The notes below the pieces were generated by a model. The model saw only the letters and a program-made list of their open reading frames with translations, was not told the DNA's origin and did not search any database. Positions 46,196 through 54,512 of a stretch of DNA of 64,000 bases are shown here, one piece after another. Every line of letters starts with the position of its first letter. The first letter of the stretch is position 1. Made by a program: the position numbers and the translations under genes. The stretch lies in assembly GCF_025660475.1 (NCBI RefSeq), contig NZ_JAOUSF010000003.1, positions 186,001 through 250,000 of the forward strand. Direction: 5' to 3'. This DNA is from Perspicuibacillus lycopersici. Lineage in GTDB: Bacteria; Bacillota; Bacilli; Bacillales; Caldibacillaceae.

Positions 46196-46776
46196 CCATT
46201 AAAGTAATGGTTTAATTGTTGGATTGCGTTTTCTGAAATAATGATTTTTCCGTATTCTTGAACGAACGGAAAGCCAATGGTAGCAGGGTCCCCATATTCT
46301 GAAGCGAGCGAGGAAATATTTGATAGAAGCGATTCGTTCGCAATATATAAAAACAAATAATACTTCTCATTATAGGAAAGTAATTGTCCTCCTTGAAACT
46401 TTGGATAAATCCGAATGCTAAATTGAATGACATCCTCTATTTCTTCAAATATATAAAATAAACTGTTCGATGCTGAAAGTGCATCTTCCCATTCCATTTC
46501 TCTTGTATCATCAACCAAATCAAAAAAATCATCGTTTTCAATTAATGTGATTACTAATACCATTCCTTGCGAATGAAAAGAAAAAATGTCTATTAGCACT
46601 GTATCCTCTAAAAGAATCTCATATTCTTTACTCGCGACATTGATAATATTGATAAATAATTGATTCCATTTCGATGGATCCTTGCCGACATCCTCCTCAG
46701 AGAATCCGTGGTCGGCTAATTCTTCATATGTTAGAGTAATTTTTATTTGATTTCCGCCAACTCGTTCCAACCGCAT
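46192..46776 (-). CDS. mecB: MecA-family adaptor protein MecB (YpbH)
   Basis: Adaptor that can bring substrates to the ClpCP protease. The 194-residue protein starts MRLERVGGNQIKITLTYEEL, with the MecA N-terminal domain, EEDVGKDPSKWNQLFINIIN-like spacing and a C-terminal ClpC-binding domain ending NESLLSNISSLASEYG. Two paralogues exist in B. subtilis (MecA and YpbH/MecB); the place next to gudB identifies this one as MecB. ATG behind AGGAGG. It is divergent from cotJA. Confidence 0.88.
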   Translation of the reverse strand: MRLERVGGNQIKITLTYEELADHGFSEEDVGKDPSKWNQLFINIINVASKEYEILLEDTVLIDIFSFHSQGMVLVITLIENDDFFDLVDDTREMEWEDALSASNSLFYIFEEIEDVIQFSIRIYPKFQGGQLLSYNEKYYLFLYIANESLLSNISSLASEYGDPATIGFPFVQEYGKIIISENAIQQLNHYFNG

Positions 46777-46938
46777 ACGTTCGGCCTCCTGACTATACCT
46801 CTATACTGCATCGTATGAATTTTTTTTCGTTTTGTTCATTCCAACCATTTGAAATTCCGTTTGTGTTTTTAGCATAGTACAGGCAAGATATCCATAAAAA
46901 TGAAATGACGTATAAAAAACTGCAAAGGAGGAACAAAG

Positions 46939-47175
46939 GTGCCTACTCCCCATAAAGTTTACTATCCATTTATAAGCCCTTTTGATCCATGCAAGCCAAT
47001 CGTAGCAAAAACCTATTCCACACCACCACATTTATATATGCAAATGCAGCCACCTAACCTTGCCCAATTTACTCCTCATGAAGCTTTACGTGCTGGAACG
47101 CTATGGAAAGTTTTGTATGATCCGTATTTTGGTCCTTACGAGAAGTTAAGGAAGGAGGATAGCTCTCATGACTAA
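46939..47175 (+). CDS. cotJA: Spore coat associated protein CotJA
   Basis: A 78-residue protein of the CotJ group, needed for assembly of CotJC in the coat. It is rich in proline and tyrosine (YYPFISPFDPCKP, TPPHLYMQMQPPNLAQFTPHEALRAGTLW, YDPYFGPYE). The start is GTG at 46939, seven bases after AAAGGAGG. It overlaps cotJB by eight bases. A sigma-E-like -10 (CGTATAAA) lies near 46900-46907, with a poor -35, so mother-cell expression is likely but not shown. Confidence 0.92.
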   Translation: MPTPHKVYYPFISPFDPCKPIVAKTYSTPPHLYMQMQPPNLAQFTPHEALRAGTLWKVLYDPYFGPYEKLRKEDSSHD

Positions 47176-47431
47176 ACAAGTACCTCCCGAATATTATCAA
47201 TTACTCGAAGAACTGCAAGCAGTAGACTTTGTATTAGTAGAGTTAACCTTATATTTAGATACCCACCCGAATGATCAGGATGCAATTCAACAATTCAACT
47301 ATTTCGCTAAGGAAAGTAAAAGGATTCGAAAAGTTTTCGAAAAGCAGTTTGGTCCATTGCTTCAATTCGGCCACAGCTATTCTGCTTATCCTTGGAATTG
47401 GGCAGATAGTCCATGGCCATGGCAAGTATAA
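47168..47431 (+). CDS. cotJB: Spore coat protein CotJB
   Basis: An 87-residue protein with the CotJB pattern EELQAVDFVLVELTLYLDTHPND at residues 12-34, DAIQQFNYF and the end GHSYSAYPWNWADSPWPWQV. AAGGAGG upstream of the ATG at 47168 within the end of cotJA gives translational coupling. Middle gene of cotJABC. Confidence 0.93.
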   Translation: MTKQVPPEYYQLLEELQAVDFVLVELTLYLDTHPNDQDAIQQFNYFAKESKRIRKVFEKQFGPLLQFGHSYSAYPWNWADSPWPWQV

Positions 47432-47454
47432 CTATCATGTAGGGAGGGATCAAT

Positions 47455-48024
47455 ATGTGGATATATGAAAAAAAATTACAATACCCTGTTAGAGTAAGTA
47501 CTTGTAATCCAATGCTCGCAAAATTTTTAGTGGAACAATATGGTGGGGCCGATGGGGAACTATCTGCAGCACTACGTTATCTCAATCAGCGCTACACCAT
47601 TCCTGATAAAGTAATCGGTTTACTTACAGATATCGGAACCGAAGAATTCGCTCATTTAGAGATGATTGCGACAATGGTATATAAATTAACAAAAGATGCC
47701 ACACCTGAACAGTTAATCGCTGCAGGTCTTGGTCCGCATTACGCGAACAATGATAAAGCATTAATGTATACTAATGCAGAAGGTGTACCATGGACAGCCA
47801 GCTATATTCAGGCTAAAGGTGATCCTATCGCAGATATTTATGAGGATATTGCCGCAGAAGAAAAGGCAAGAGCAACATACCAATGGATTATTAATATGAG
47901 TGATGATCCGGATTTAAATGATGGACTTCGATTTTTACGTGAACGAGAAATCGTCCATTCCCAACGCTTCCGAGAAGCAGCACAAATATTAATAGATGAA
48001 CGAGGAAAGAAAAAAATATTTTGA
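47455..48024 (+). CDS. cotJC: CotJC, manganese-catalase family spore coat protein
   Basis: A 189-residue ferritin-like four-helix protein. Metal-binding carboxylate/histidine motifs of manganese catalases are visible: EQYGGADGELSA near residue 28, GTEEFAHLEMIATMV near 61, DIAAEEKARATYQW near 137 and REREIVHSQRF near 162. It is a structural coat component that may also detoxify peroxide. ATG behind AGGGAGG, 24 bases after cotJB, followed by a strong terminator. Confidence 0.94.
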   Translation: MWIYEKKLQYPVRVSTCNPMLAKFLVEQYGGADGELSAALRYLNQRYTIPDKVIGLLTDIGTEEFAHLEMIATMVYKLTKDATPEQLIAAGLGPHYANNDKALMYTNAEGVPWTASYIQAKGDPIADIYEDIAAEEKARATYQWIINMSDDPDLNDGLRFLREREIVHSQRFREAAQILIDERGKKKIF

Positions 48025-48036
48025 TTTTCGAAAGAG

Positions 48037-48077
48037 AAGCTGTTCCAAAAGTACTGTACTTTTGAGACAGCTTTTAT
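48037..48077. terminator. Bidirectional terminator between cotJC and ypbF
   Basis: AAGCTGT-CAAAAGTAC paired with GTACTTTTG-ACAGCTT and TTTTATTTATTTT on the plus side. It overlaps the ypbF stop, so it can serve both converging genes. Confidence 0.85.
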
Positions 48078-48532
48078 TTATTTTCATGGTATAAGTTTAT
48101 ATCATAGGTCACTTTCATTACCTCGAATACTTGATGACGATTCGCCCATGCTTCAGGTGATTTCCATAAATCCTTACTTTTATCAATGATTTCACATCTC
48201 AATGCATGGTATTCCCCTTCGTATTTATCTACTTTCTTTTTCAATACATTCATAAGCCCGAATAGGCCAATAGTAAAAACCAATAAGTATGCGTTCGCTT
48301 CCATATTTAAAAATGCGGAAAACATTTCAGCAAAGGAATAGGAATAAACAGAAAAAACATTTTGGTATAGGAATAATAAGTAACAGAACGTTACACTGAC
48401 AGTTGACCACATAACGAGTAAATGGAGTTGTTTATAGTTATCAAATTTCTGTTTCTTTTTTACGACTCCTTGAAGCATTTCTTTCGTTGCTGTATCTGTC
48501 CAATTCTCTAAATTTTTTATGACCTCGTCCAT
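48074..48532 (-). CDS. ypbF: DUF2663 membrane protein YpbF
   Basis: A 152-residue protein with two transmembrane helices near residues 39-58 and 78-98 between charged ends; size and place match B. subtilis YpbF (about 147). Function unknown. The ATG at 48532 follows GGGGTGAG; 15 codons of upstream open frame are leader. Order ypbE-like then ypbF differs slightly from B. subtilis, where gudB and others lie between. Confidence 0.75.
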   Translation of the reverse strand: MDEVIKNLENWTDTATKEMLQGVVKKKQKFDNYKQLHLLVMWSTVSVTFCYLLFLYQNVFSVYSYSFAEMFSAFLNMEANAYLLVFTIGLFGLMNVLKKKVDKYEGEYHALRCEIIDKSKDLWKSPEAWANRHQVFEVMKVTYDINLYHENK

Positions 48533-48653
48533 TTTCTCACCCCAAATCTTTATGTATTCCACCAGTCTAGTAAGCACTTGTTGATTGATAGTATTCTTTA
48601 GGAAAACAACTAGCTTTAATAAAAAATATGGTCAAGCTATCCTGTTTATGCAT

Positions 48654-48685
48654 AAAAAAACTTAGTCTATATAAATAAACTAAGT
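48654..48685 (-). terminator. Intrinsic terminator of the recQ/ypbE-like region
   Basis: ACTTAGT/ACTAAGT stem extended by A-T pairs, then seven Ts on the minus strand, just after the ypbE-like stop. Confidence 0.8.
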
Positions 48686-48695
48686 ACATACACAG

Positions 48696-49037
48696 CTATT
48701 CGTATGGATCTTCGATTTCCACTTGATCAAAGCCTGTGTTATCGTCGGCTTCGATATGAACAGGTGTGGAGTCATTTTTTATTACTTGAAAATAGTAATA
48801 AGCTCCGATTACAAACGGGAGAAGTAAAAATATAAATGCTAGTATTTTGATAATTGGATACTTTACTTTTTGCTGTTCTTCTGCTTGCTTTTCTTGTGAA
48901 TCCTTTTCTTTTGCTTTTGCTTTTTTACGACGATGGTACTCACTTCTAGGCGGTAGATGTGAGGCTGAAAATTCCTCGGAGCCTGTTTTGGAATCAGTTT
49001 CAGCTGTTTCCTTTTCTTCTGTATACCCGTGATGCAT
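48696..49037 (-). CDS. YpbE-like membrane protein without LysM domain
   Basis: A 113-residue protein: a hydrophilic, charged cytoplasmic N-terminus (PPRSEYHRRKKAKAKEKDSQ, then EQQKVKYPIIK), one transmembrane helix near residues 69-86, and a short acidic outer tail ending VEIEDPYE. B. subtilis YpbE, next to recQ, is about 240 residues with a C-terminal LysM domain. The N-terminal half and position agree, but no LysM is present and no LysM-coding frame follows before the terminator. GAGAGGAG precedes the ATG. A natural short form or a truncation; function unknown. Confidence 0.65.
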   Translation of the reverse strand: MHHGYTEEKETAETDSKTGSEEFSASHLPPRSEYHRRKKAKAKEKDSQEKQAEEQQKVKYPIIKILAFIFLLLPFVIGAYYYFQVIKNDSTPVHIEADDNTGFDQVEIEDPYE

Positions 49038-49106
49038 GTTTCTCCTCTCCCCTCATGGTCTTCATAGTTATAAAGGAAATCCTGAGGATAGGAAAACCTA
49101 TAACTA

Positions 49107-50603
49107 TTAGTCCAAACTTATCGCAAATATTTCCTGCAATCGTTCTTGCCAATTCAATTTTAGACGTTCCTTTTTTATCGAGTGAACCTTTTGATAAATT
49201 TCCATTGTAATTCCACAATGGTCACAGCAATTTAAAACATCTATGTTTTTTTCTTCATTAAAATAATGCAGCATATTTTCTCTACGACAACCTGAACTTA
49301 TTATCCACTGATTCATTTCTTGTAGCTTTATTTGTTTCCACTGTTTTCGTTTTTCAATGAAATGCTGTATCGAGGTTTTAAAGGTATTTTCGTCACGACT
49401 GCTCAAATAAAACTTTCGCAATAGTCGCCATTGCACTTCACTAAAACCATCCAATGGTTGCTGCAAAAAAGTATCCATAGATGATTGCTCCTTATTATTT
49501 ATAGTTACTTTCGCTTGCAGCATATACTGCCCGAAATATTCTATTTGCAATGAATTTGGAAGCTCGCCTTCCATTAATTGCATTTGTAAATGAATGTCAT
49601 CCGGACTATAAAGTAAAATTGCGATACTTTTTTCCCCATCACGACCTGCTCTTCCTATTTCTTGGAGATAGGATTCAATATCTACTGGTGGGTGAAAATG
49701 TATGACGAAACGAACATTTTCTTTATTTATTCCCATTCCAAATGCACTTGTTGCACACATAATATCCAATTCATTAAATAAAAATTGCTGCTGTAATAAT
49801 ATTCGCTGCTCCATATCGAGACCTGCATGATAGGCACCAACATTGTATGAAGTAGCTTCGTTTAATAATTTTGCCCATTCATCTGCTAATTTTTTGCTTG
49901 AAAAATATATAATACCGGGTCCTTGTAACTGCTTTACCAATGATAATAAAGTCGTACGTTTTTCCTCATAGCCATTTACTCTTTGCACCATATAAGCAAT
50001 GTTTGGACGATCGGAGGAAAATATTATTTCATTAACCATTTCTAATTTTAAAAATCTCTTAATATCATCCCGAACCTCTTGGCGAGCGGTTGCCGTTAAT
50101 GCTAACGTAACGGGAGAGCCAAGCTGTTTCCGAACAGTACCAATTTCTAAGTAATCTGGGCGAAAATCATAACCCCATTGGGAAATACAATGTGCCTCAT
50201 CTACAACAAGCAATGAGATAGTAAGCGATTGAAGGATTTTTTTGATTCCTTCATTGTGGAGCATTTCAGGTGAAATATAAATAAATTTATAATATCGAAT
50301 GTTTCGTAAAACTTGTTTTTTTTCTTCGAAGGATAGAAAGGAATTAATGGCGACTACTCGCTTTTCCCCTTTTGCCCTTAATTGTTCCACTTGATCCTGC
50401 ATTAACGATAGAAGTGGGGAAATGATTAGTACACATCCATCAACAAGATATCCTGGTAATTGATAACAAAGTGATTTTCCAGTACCTGTAGGAAGTAATG
50501 CTATTGTGTCCGTACCGTTTAATACGGATTCAATTATTTCTCTTTGCCCATTACGGAATTGTGTATAGGAAAATTTCTCATATAATATTTTTTCTAAATT
50601 CAT
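49107..50603 (-). CDS. recQ: RecQ-family DNA helicase (short form)
   Basis: A 498-residue superfamily 2 helicase without the HRDC domain, like B. subtilis RecQ (YpbC, about 496). Motifs: FRNGQREIIESVLNG near 17, Walker A LLPTGTGKSLCYQLPG near 35, VVDEAHCISQWGYDFRP near 133, TATA near 171, GMGINKENVRFVIHFHPP and QEIGRAGRDG near 290-320, and C-terminal zinc cysteines C-x(~20)-NCCDHCG. Likely acts in recombination and replication repair. Follows ypbB by 19 bases, so one operon. Confidence 0.93.
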   Translation of the reverse strand: MNLEKILYEKFSYTQFRNGQREIIESVLNGTDTIALLPTGTGKSLCYQLPGYLVDGCVLIISPLLSLMQDQVEQLRAKGEKRVVAINSFLSFEEKKQVLRNIRYYKFIYISPEMLHNEGIKKILQSLTISLLVVDEAHCISQWGYDFRPDYLEIGTVRKQLGSPVTLALTATARQEVRDDIKRFLKLEMVNEIIFSSDRPNIAYMVQRVNGYEEKRTTLLSLVKQLQGPGIIYFSSKKLADEWAKLLNEATSYNVGAYHAGLDMEQRILLQQQFLFNELDIMCATSAFGMGINKENVRFVIHFHPPVDIESYLQEIGRAGRDGEKSIAILLYSPDDIHLQMQLMEGELPNSLQIEYFGQYMLQAKVTINNKEQSSMDTFLQQPLDGFSEVQWRLLRKFYLSSRDENTFKTSIQHFIEKRKQWKQIKLQEMNQWIISSGCRRENMLHYFNEEKNIDVLNCCDHCGITMEIYQKVHSIKKERLKLNWQERLQEIFAISLD

Positions 50604-50622
50604 AAAACAACCACCATCAATA

Positions 50623-51699
50623 CTATGTCTGTTTATTTGATTCTGACCATTTCGATAATACTAATCGAATCATAAAATAATCTGCTTCTTGGACATGTTC
50701 CTTAATAGTTCTCAGCTTTCTTGTCGATTGGCTTTGTGCTGCGACAATAATTTTTTCTTGAAGCTTTGGTGGAACATATCCTTCTATTGAAAAATCTGGA
50801 TCTATTAAGGCAATTTCAATGAGATGATCTTCAATCGTATTCTTTTTCAGCCGCCGAATATGAGCAATTTCCTTTAAGCTCTTTCCCTGCTGTAAAAGCT
50901 GATAGGTAGCTTGTGTAGATTGTGTTAATACTACCCTTTGCTTTAAATCTTCGAGCAGCTTCCATAATAAAGAATACCTTTCTCTATTGTGCGAAATCGT
51001 ATTTATTAAGTAATGGAGTATACTACGGAAGCAAATTGCATAATATTCCTCATCCATATTTAAAGTATTTGCCAGCTGTCCGGAGGTCATCCCTGTTTTT
51101 TGATAGCTTGACAATCGATAAATAAGTAGGGTGGGGCTAATAGTCTGACTAGTTTTATCTAATTCCGATAAAATGGACTGCAGCTCCCCATACAGTTTTT
51201 TTGTTAGCGCTTGTTTATCATACTTGTTTTTCATTACATAAAGCCAATTTTTTACCCAGCTTTGCGTTTCATAGCTTCGTTGTACTGGATAGAAGCTAGC
51301 ATTGTTCCGATTCCAATAGGATATCGTTTGAATTAACAAACTTAACCTTTTCCAGAAGATCTCATCAAGTTGTTGATATTTCCAGCCATTAAAATATTTC
51401 GGAAATGGTGATTTAGATATTAAAAAACCGAGTTTTTCTTTCCCTTTATCTGTAATATTATTTGTATCGTCTTGATTGCAAATATAGTTTTCCTCTAATA
51501 AAAATTTTATCATGTTATCAAATGCTTGCTTCGATAATTGTGGGATTGCATGATAGTATTGTCGTAATTGATACCAGCCTGCATCTTGAATCGTCTGCGA
51601 GGACTTTTTTCCCGTTAATAAATAGTAAACGGCATTTGTCGAACGTTCCCCATTAAAACGCTCGATACATAATAAGCTTAAGGCAATTGTATAGTTCAT
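50623..51699 (-). CDS. ypbB: YpbB helix-turn-helix protein
   Basis: A 358-residue soluble protein found upstream of recQ in Bacilli. Its C-terminal third has a helicase-associated (HTH_40-like) segment: TYQLLQQGKSLKEIAHIRRLKKNTIEDHLIEIAL (residues about 255-290), similar to domains appended to some RecQ helicases, so it may work with the short RecQ encoded next to it (inference). ATG at 51699 behind TGGTGATC, a weak site; an upstream GTG overlaps it. Length close to B. subtilis YpbB (352). Confidence 0.85.
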   Translation of the reverse strand: MNYTIALSLLCIERFNGERSTNAVYYLLTGKKSSQTIQDAGWYQLRQYYHAIPQLSKQAFDNMIKFLLEENYICNQDDTNNITDKGKEKLGFLISKSPFPKYFNGWKYQQLDEIFWKRLSLLIQTISYWNRNNASFYPVQRSYETQSWVKNWLYVMKNKYDKQALTKKLYGELQSILSELDKTSQTISPTLLIYRLSSYQKTGMTSGQLANTLNMDEEYYAICFRSILHYLINTISHNRERYSLLWKLLEDLKQRVVLTQSTQATYQLLQQGKSLKEIAHIRRLKKNTIEDHLIEIALIDPDFSIEGYVPPKLQEKIIVAAQSQSTRKLRTIKEHVQEADYFMIRLVLSKWSESNKQT

Positions 51700-51822
51700 T
51701 TTGATCACCATTTATATTTTATCATGTTTTCCGAAGAAGGAATGCAACAAGTAGTATCTTCTTCCTTTACTCGACATATTTCCCTTTCGATTATAACGAG
51801 TTAATGTCAAAAAACATAACTG

Positions 51823-51851
51823 TTGAAAAGTTCGGTATGGAGTTTTACAAT
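51823..51851 (+). promoter_or_regulatory. Sigma-A promoter of fer
   Basis: -35 TTGAAA at 51823-51828, 17-base spacer, -10 TACAAT at 51846-51851; the fer ATG is about 63 bases downstream. Confidence 0.6.
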
Positions 51852-51914
51852 TAAATTATTGATTTCTAGAAAAAAGTTCCAGAATAGGGATAGGTAATAG
51901 GAGGGTTATAATAG

Positions 51915-52163
<249 letters not shown>

Positions 52164-52216
52164 TATATAACAATCATAACATTATGAAACTTTTATTTTC
52201 AATATAAATAATTAGC

Positions 52217-52243
52217 AAAAGGCTCCTACTCAGGAGCCTTTTT
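52217..52243 (+). terminator. Intrinsic terminator of fer
   Basis: AAAAGGCTCCT/AGGAGCCTTTT stem with ACTC loop and T run on the plus strand. Confidence 0.9.
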
Positions 52244-52330
52244 GAATTGATTTTAAAATACTTAGCAGAATAGAATCGATGCTACCGATATTCTGAATCT
52301 ATTTTTTAAATACTATATAAAATTTGGCTT

Positions 52331-52900
52331 TTATAACCGATTAAAACTTGATTGCTGTTTGCTAATCCAGTTTTGCATTTTTACGAATAAAATGAGAAAT
52401 ACAATGGACATCATAATTCCTTTTAATATATTAAACGGTAAAATAAAACTGACCACCCATTCACTTGGTACCTCATAATTCATAAAGACCGCATACATCG
52501 GTAAAAACACAAAATAATTTAGAACACTCATCATAATAGCAGTAATTAACGTTCCAGCAATTAATGCGATTGTTAAACCCTTTTGTGATTTAATTTTTTT
52601 ATAAATATAATAGGTTGGCAAAATGAAAATAACACCTGTAACAAAATTTGCAATATGACCGACCGGAATACCCGTTACGCTTCCAGTTGTTAGTAAATCA
52701 AGCAGATTTTTAAATAGCTCTACCAATACACCTGCCATTGGCCCCATAATAATCGCAGCGATTAATGCAGGAATATCACTAAAATCAATCTTTAAAAAGC
52801 TTGGAAACATAGGTAGTGGGAAATCTAACAGCATTAAAACAAAAGCAACAGCACTTAACATACCAATTGAAACAAAGGCTTTGATATTAAGTTTTTTCAT
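52331..52900 (-). CDS. ribU: Riboflavin transporter RibU (ECF S component)
   Basis: Membrane substrate-binding component that imports riboflavin together with the shared ECF module. The 189-residue protein has about six hydrophobic helices, FLKIDFSDIPALIAAIIMGPMAGVLVELFKN (residues about 36-66) being the RibU signature region, and a basic end. The FMN riboswitch upstream proves the flavin link. AAGGAGAG before the ATG. B. subtilis names: ypaA, fmnP. Confidence 0.95.
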   Translation of the reverse strand: MKKLNIKAFVSIGMLSAVAFVLMLLDFPLPMFPSFLKIDFSDIPALIAAIIMGPMAGVLVELFKNLLDLLTTGSVTGIPVGHIANFVTGVIFILPTYYIYKKIKSQKGLTIALIAGTLITAIMMSVLNYFVFLPMYAVFMNYEVPSEWVVSFILPFNILKGIMMSIVFLILFVKMQNWISKQQSSFNRL

Positions 52901-52984
52901 TTTCTTCTCTCCTTCTTTGTGAGATCCATCATCACATTTTCAGAAGGAAGGCTTCGATTAATCACTCAGAAATACCAATACAAA

Positions 52985-53015
52985 TAAAAATCCTCCGAAG
53001 GAAATCCTCGGAGGA
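52985..53015 (-). terminator. Expression-platform terminator of the FMN riboswitch
   Basis: TCCTCCGA/TCGGAGGA-type stem with a GGATTTCC(T) centre, then TTTTTAT on the minus strand, between the riboswitch aptamer and ribU. With FMN bound, transcription should stop here. Confidence 0.9.
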
Positions 53016-53072
53016 GAAAGAAGGCATTCTTAAGAAACGTTCAAACCCACTATATTGAACGAATCGAAACCC

Positions 53073-53203
53073 CCATCTTCTCCCATCCAGACTGTACTGT
53101 CGGCTTTGGAATCACACCAAATCCTGTCATCATTCAATGACTCGCGGGCTAAAGGCAATGCCTTATTACCGCCGGTCGGGATTTTCACCCTGCCCCGAAG
53201 ATG
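53073..53203 (-). ncRNA. FMN riboswitch (RFN element)
   Basis: On the minus strand the conserved RFN landmarks appear in order: ATCTTCGGGGCAGGGTG, AAATCCCGACCGGCGGTA, AGCCCGCGAG, GGTGTGATTCCAAAGCCGAC and AGTCTGGATGGGAGAAGAT, with the closing P1 stem ATCTTC/GAAGAT. It is followed by a terminator and ribU. A -10 TATAAT at 53237-53242 with a weak -35 (TTTTCT, near 53260-53265) is the likely promoter. Confidence 0.97.
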
Positions 53204-53486
53204 AATCAATATTAGATAATCATATAATACATTAAAATTATACTAAACAAAGGAAAAAAAGAAAAGTATTTTGCTTATAAAAAGGAACTAGCTAGATATC
53301 CTCCCCTAGCTGATAGGGTAATTGGATATTTGAGGAAGGAGTATTCTCGCTAAAAATGATAAAAATAGCTATAATGATTTGCCCTTTTTTAAAGTCTTAA
53401 GTGCTTTCTAATGGTGTGAAATTTTTATTCCTGCTTAACAAAAAGAATAAACCGTTAGCTCACTTAAAGCAACGAACGGAAAAATA
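53204..53486. other. Region between the FMN riboswitch and the M23 peptidase gene
   Basis: About 280 bases. It holds the ribU promoter near 53237 and a weak CCGTT/AACGG hairpin (about 53451-53478) that might end the M23 transcript. No gene seen. Confidence 0.45.
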
Positions 53487-54350
53487 TTATTTTTGTTCAA
53501 TAATAATGGTTTGGTTTGGATAAATAGCATCCGTTTTAATCCCATTTATTTGTTTTAATTGTTCGGCTGTTAACCCATGGCTTTTGGCGATAGAAAATAA
53601 TGTATCTCCCTTTTTCACCTGATATGTTTCTACTTTTTCGACGACGAGCTTTTGGCCAGGAATGATCGTCGTATTTATTAACTGATTCATTTGTTGAATC
53701 TCATCGACCGTCGATTTATATTTTTGTGCAATACTCCACAAGGTGTCACCAGCTTGTACAATATAAACATCGGATCCTTCAAATTTATTTGCGACCTCGA
53801 CAACAGGCACAATTTTATTAACTCCAGCGGCAACAAATTGTCCAATTTCCCCTTCTCCAAAAATTAAAAAAGGATCTAAAGCATTTTCTTTGGATACGGT
53901 CCAGCTATCTTTATGAACCTCTAAATGCAAATGTGGTCCAGAAGAATTTCCTGTACTGCCGATCAATCCAATTTTGCTTCCTTTTTTCACTGCTTCACCC
54001 TCGACTACGTTCCGTTTGCTTAAATGTGCATAAACGGTTTCATAGCCTGATTCATGCTTAATAAATACGACATTACCATAAGTATTAGAATAATAGGATT
54101 TTGTAACGATTCCATCTGCTACAACCATAACCGGGGATCCAATATCTCCAGCAATGTCAATCCCGTAATGTTCTCCATTTCTTGTTCCATACGTATCTGT
54201 AATCACACCAGCAGACGGCCAAATCCATTCTAGGTTCTCCAAGTCCACCGCTTCTGCATTCGCAATCGTTTGTTTTCCTCCGATAATTAATAAACTAACG
54301 ATGATTGTAATGATAATGGCCAGCAGTAGTCGCTTCGAATATTCTAGCAT
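53487..54350 (-). CDS. M23 peptidase with two LysM domains
   Basis: A 287-residue exported or membrane-anchored cell-wall protein. Order: N-terminal hydrophobic anchor (about residues 8-28), M23 (LytM) endopeptidase domain with GEHYGIDIAGDIGSPV near 60, the H-x-H motif GPHLHLE near 140, then two LysM peptidoglycan-binding domains (YIVQAGDTLWSIAQKYKS near 196 and YQVKKGDTLFSIAKSHGL near 243). The zinc ligands look intact, so active hydrolase is likely. ATG at 54350 behind AGGAGG. A CATACTGT box at 54380-54387, 37 bases upstream on the same strand, resembles a sporulation sigma -10. Confidence 0.88.
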   Translation of the reverse strand: MLEYSKRLLLAIIITIIVSLLIIGGKQTIANAEAVDLENLEWIWPSAGVITDTYGTRNGEHYGIDIAGDIGSPVMVVADGIVTKSYYSNTYGNVVFIKHESGYETVYAHLSKRNVVEGEAVKKGSKIGLIGSTGNSSGPHLHLEVHKDSWTVSKENALDPFLIFGEGEIGQFVAAGVNKIVPVVEVANKFEGSDVYIVQAGDTLWSIAQKYKSTVDEIQQMNQLINTTIIPGQKLVVEKVETYQVKKGDTLFSIAKSHGLTAEQLKQINGIKTDAIYPNQTIIIEQK

Positions 54351-54469
54351 TGTTTTCCTCCTCATATTTTACCTAATTTACAGTATGACTACTTGTCCAC
54401 TATTAGAACAAAGAAATGTAACAGTAAAATATTATGAAAAGAATTTCCCTATTTTATACATTCAATAGA

Positions 54470-54505
54470 TAATAGAAAAGGACGATTGCAACCAATCGCC
54501 CTTTT
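54470..54505 (-). terminator. Intrinsic terminator of sigX-rsiX
   Basis: Stem AAAAGGGCGATTG/CAATCGTCCTTTT (one G-T pair) with four-base loop on the minus strand, just after rsiX; short T run. Confidence 0.8.
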
Positions 54506-54512
54506 CTACACT

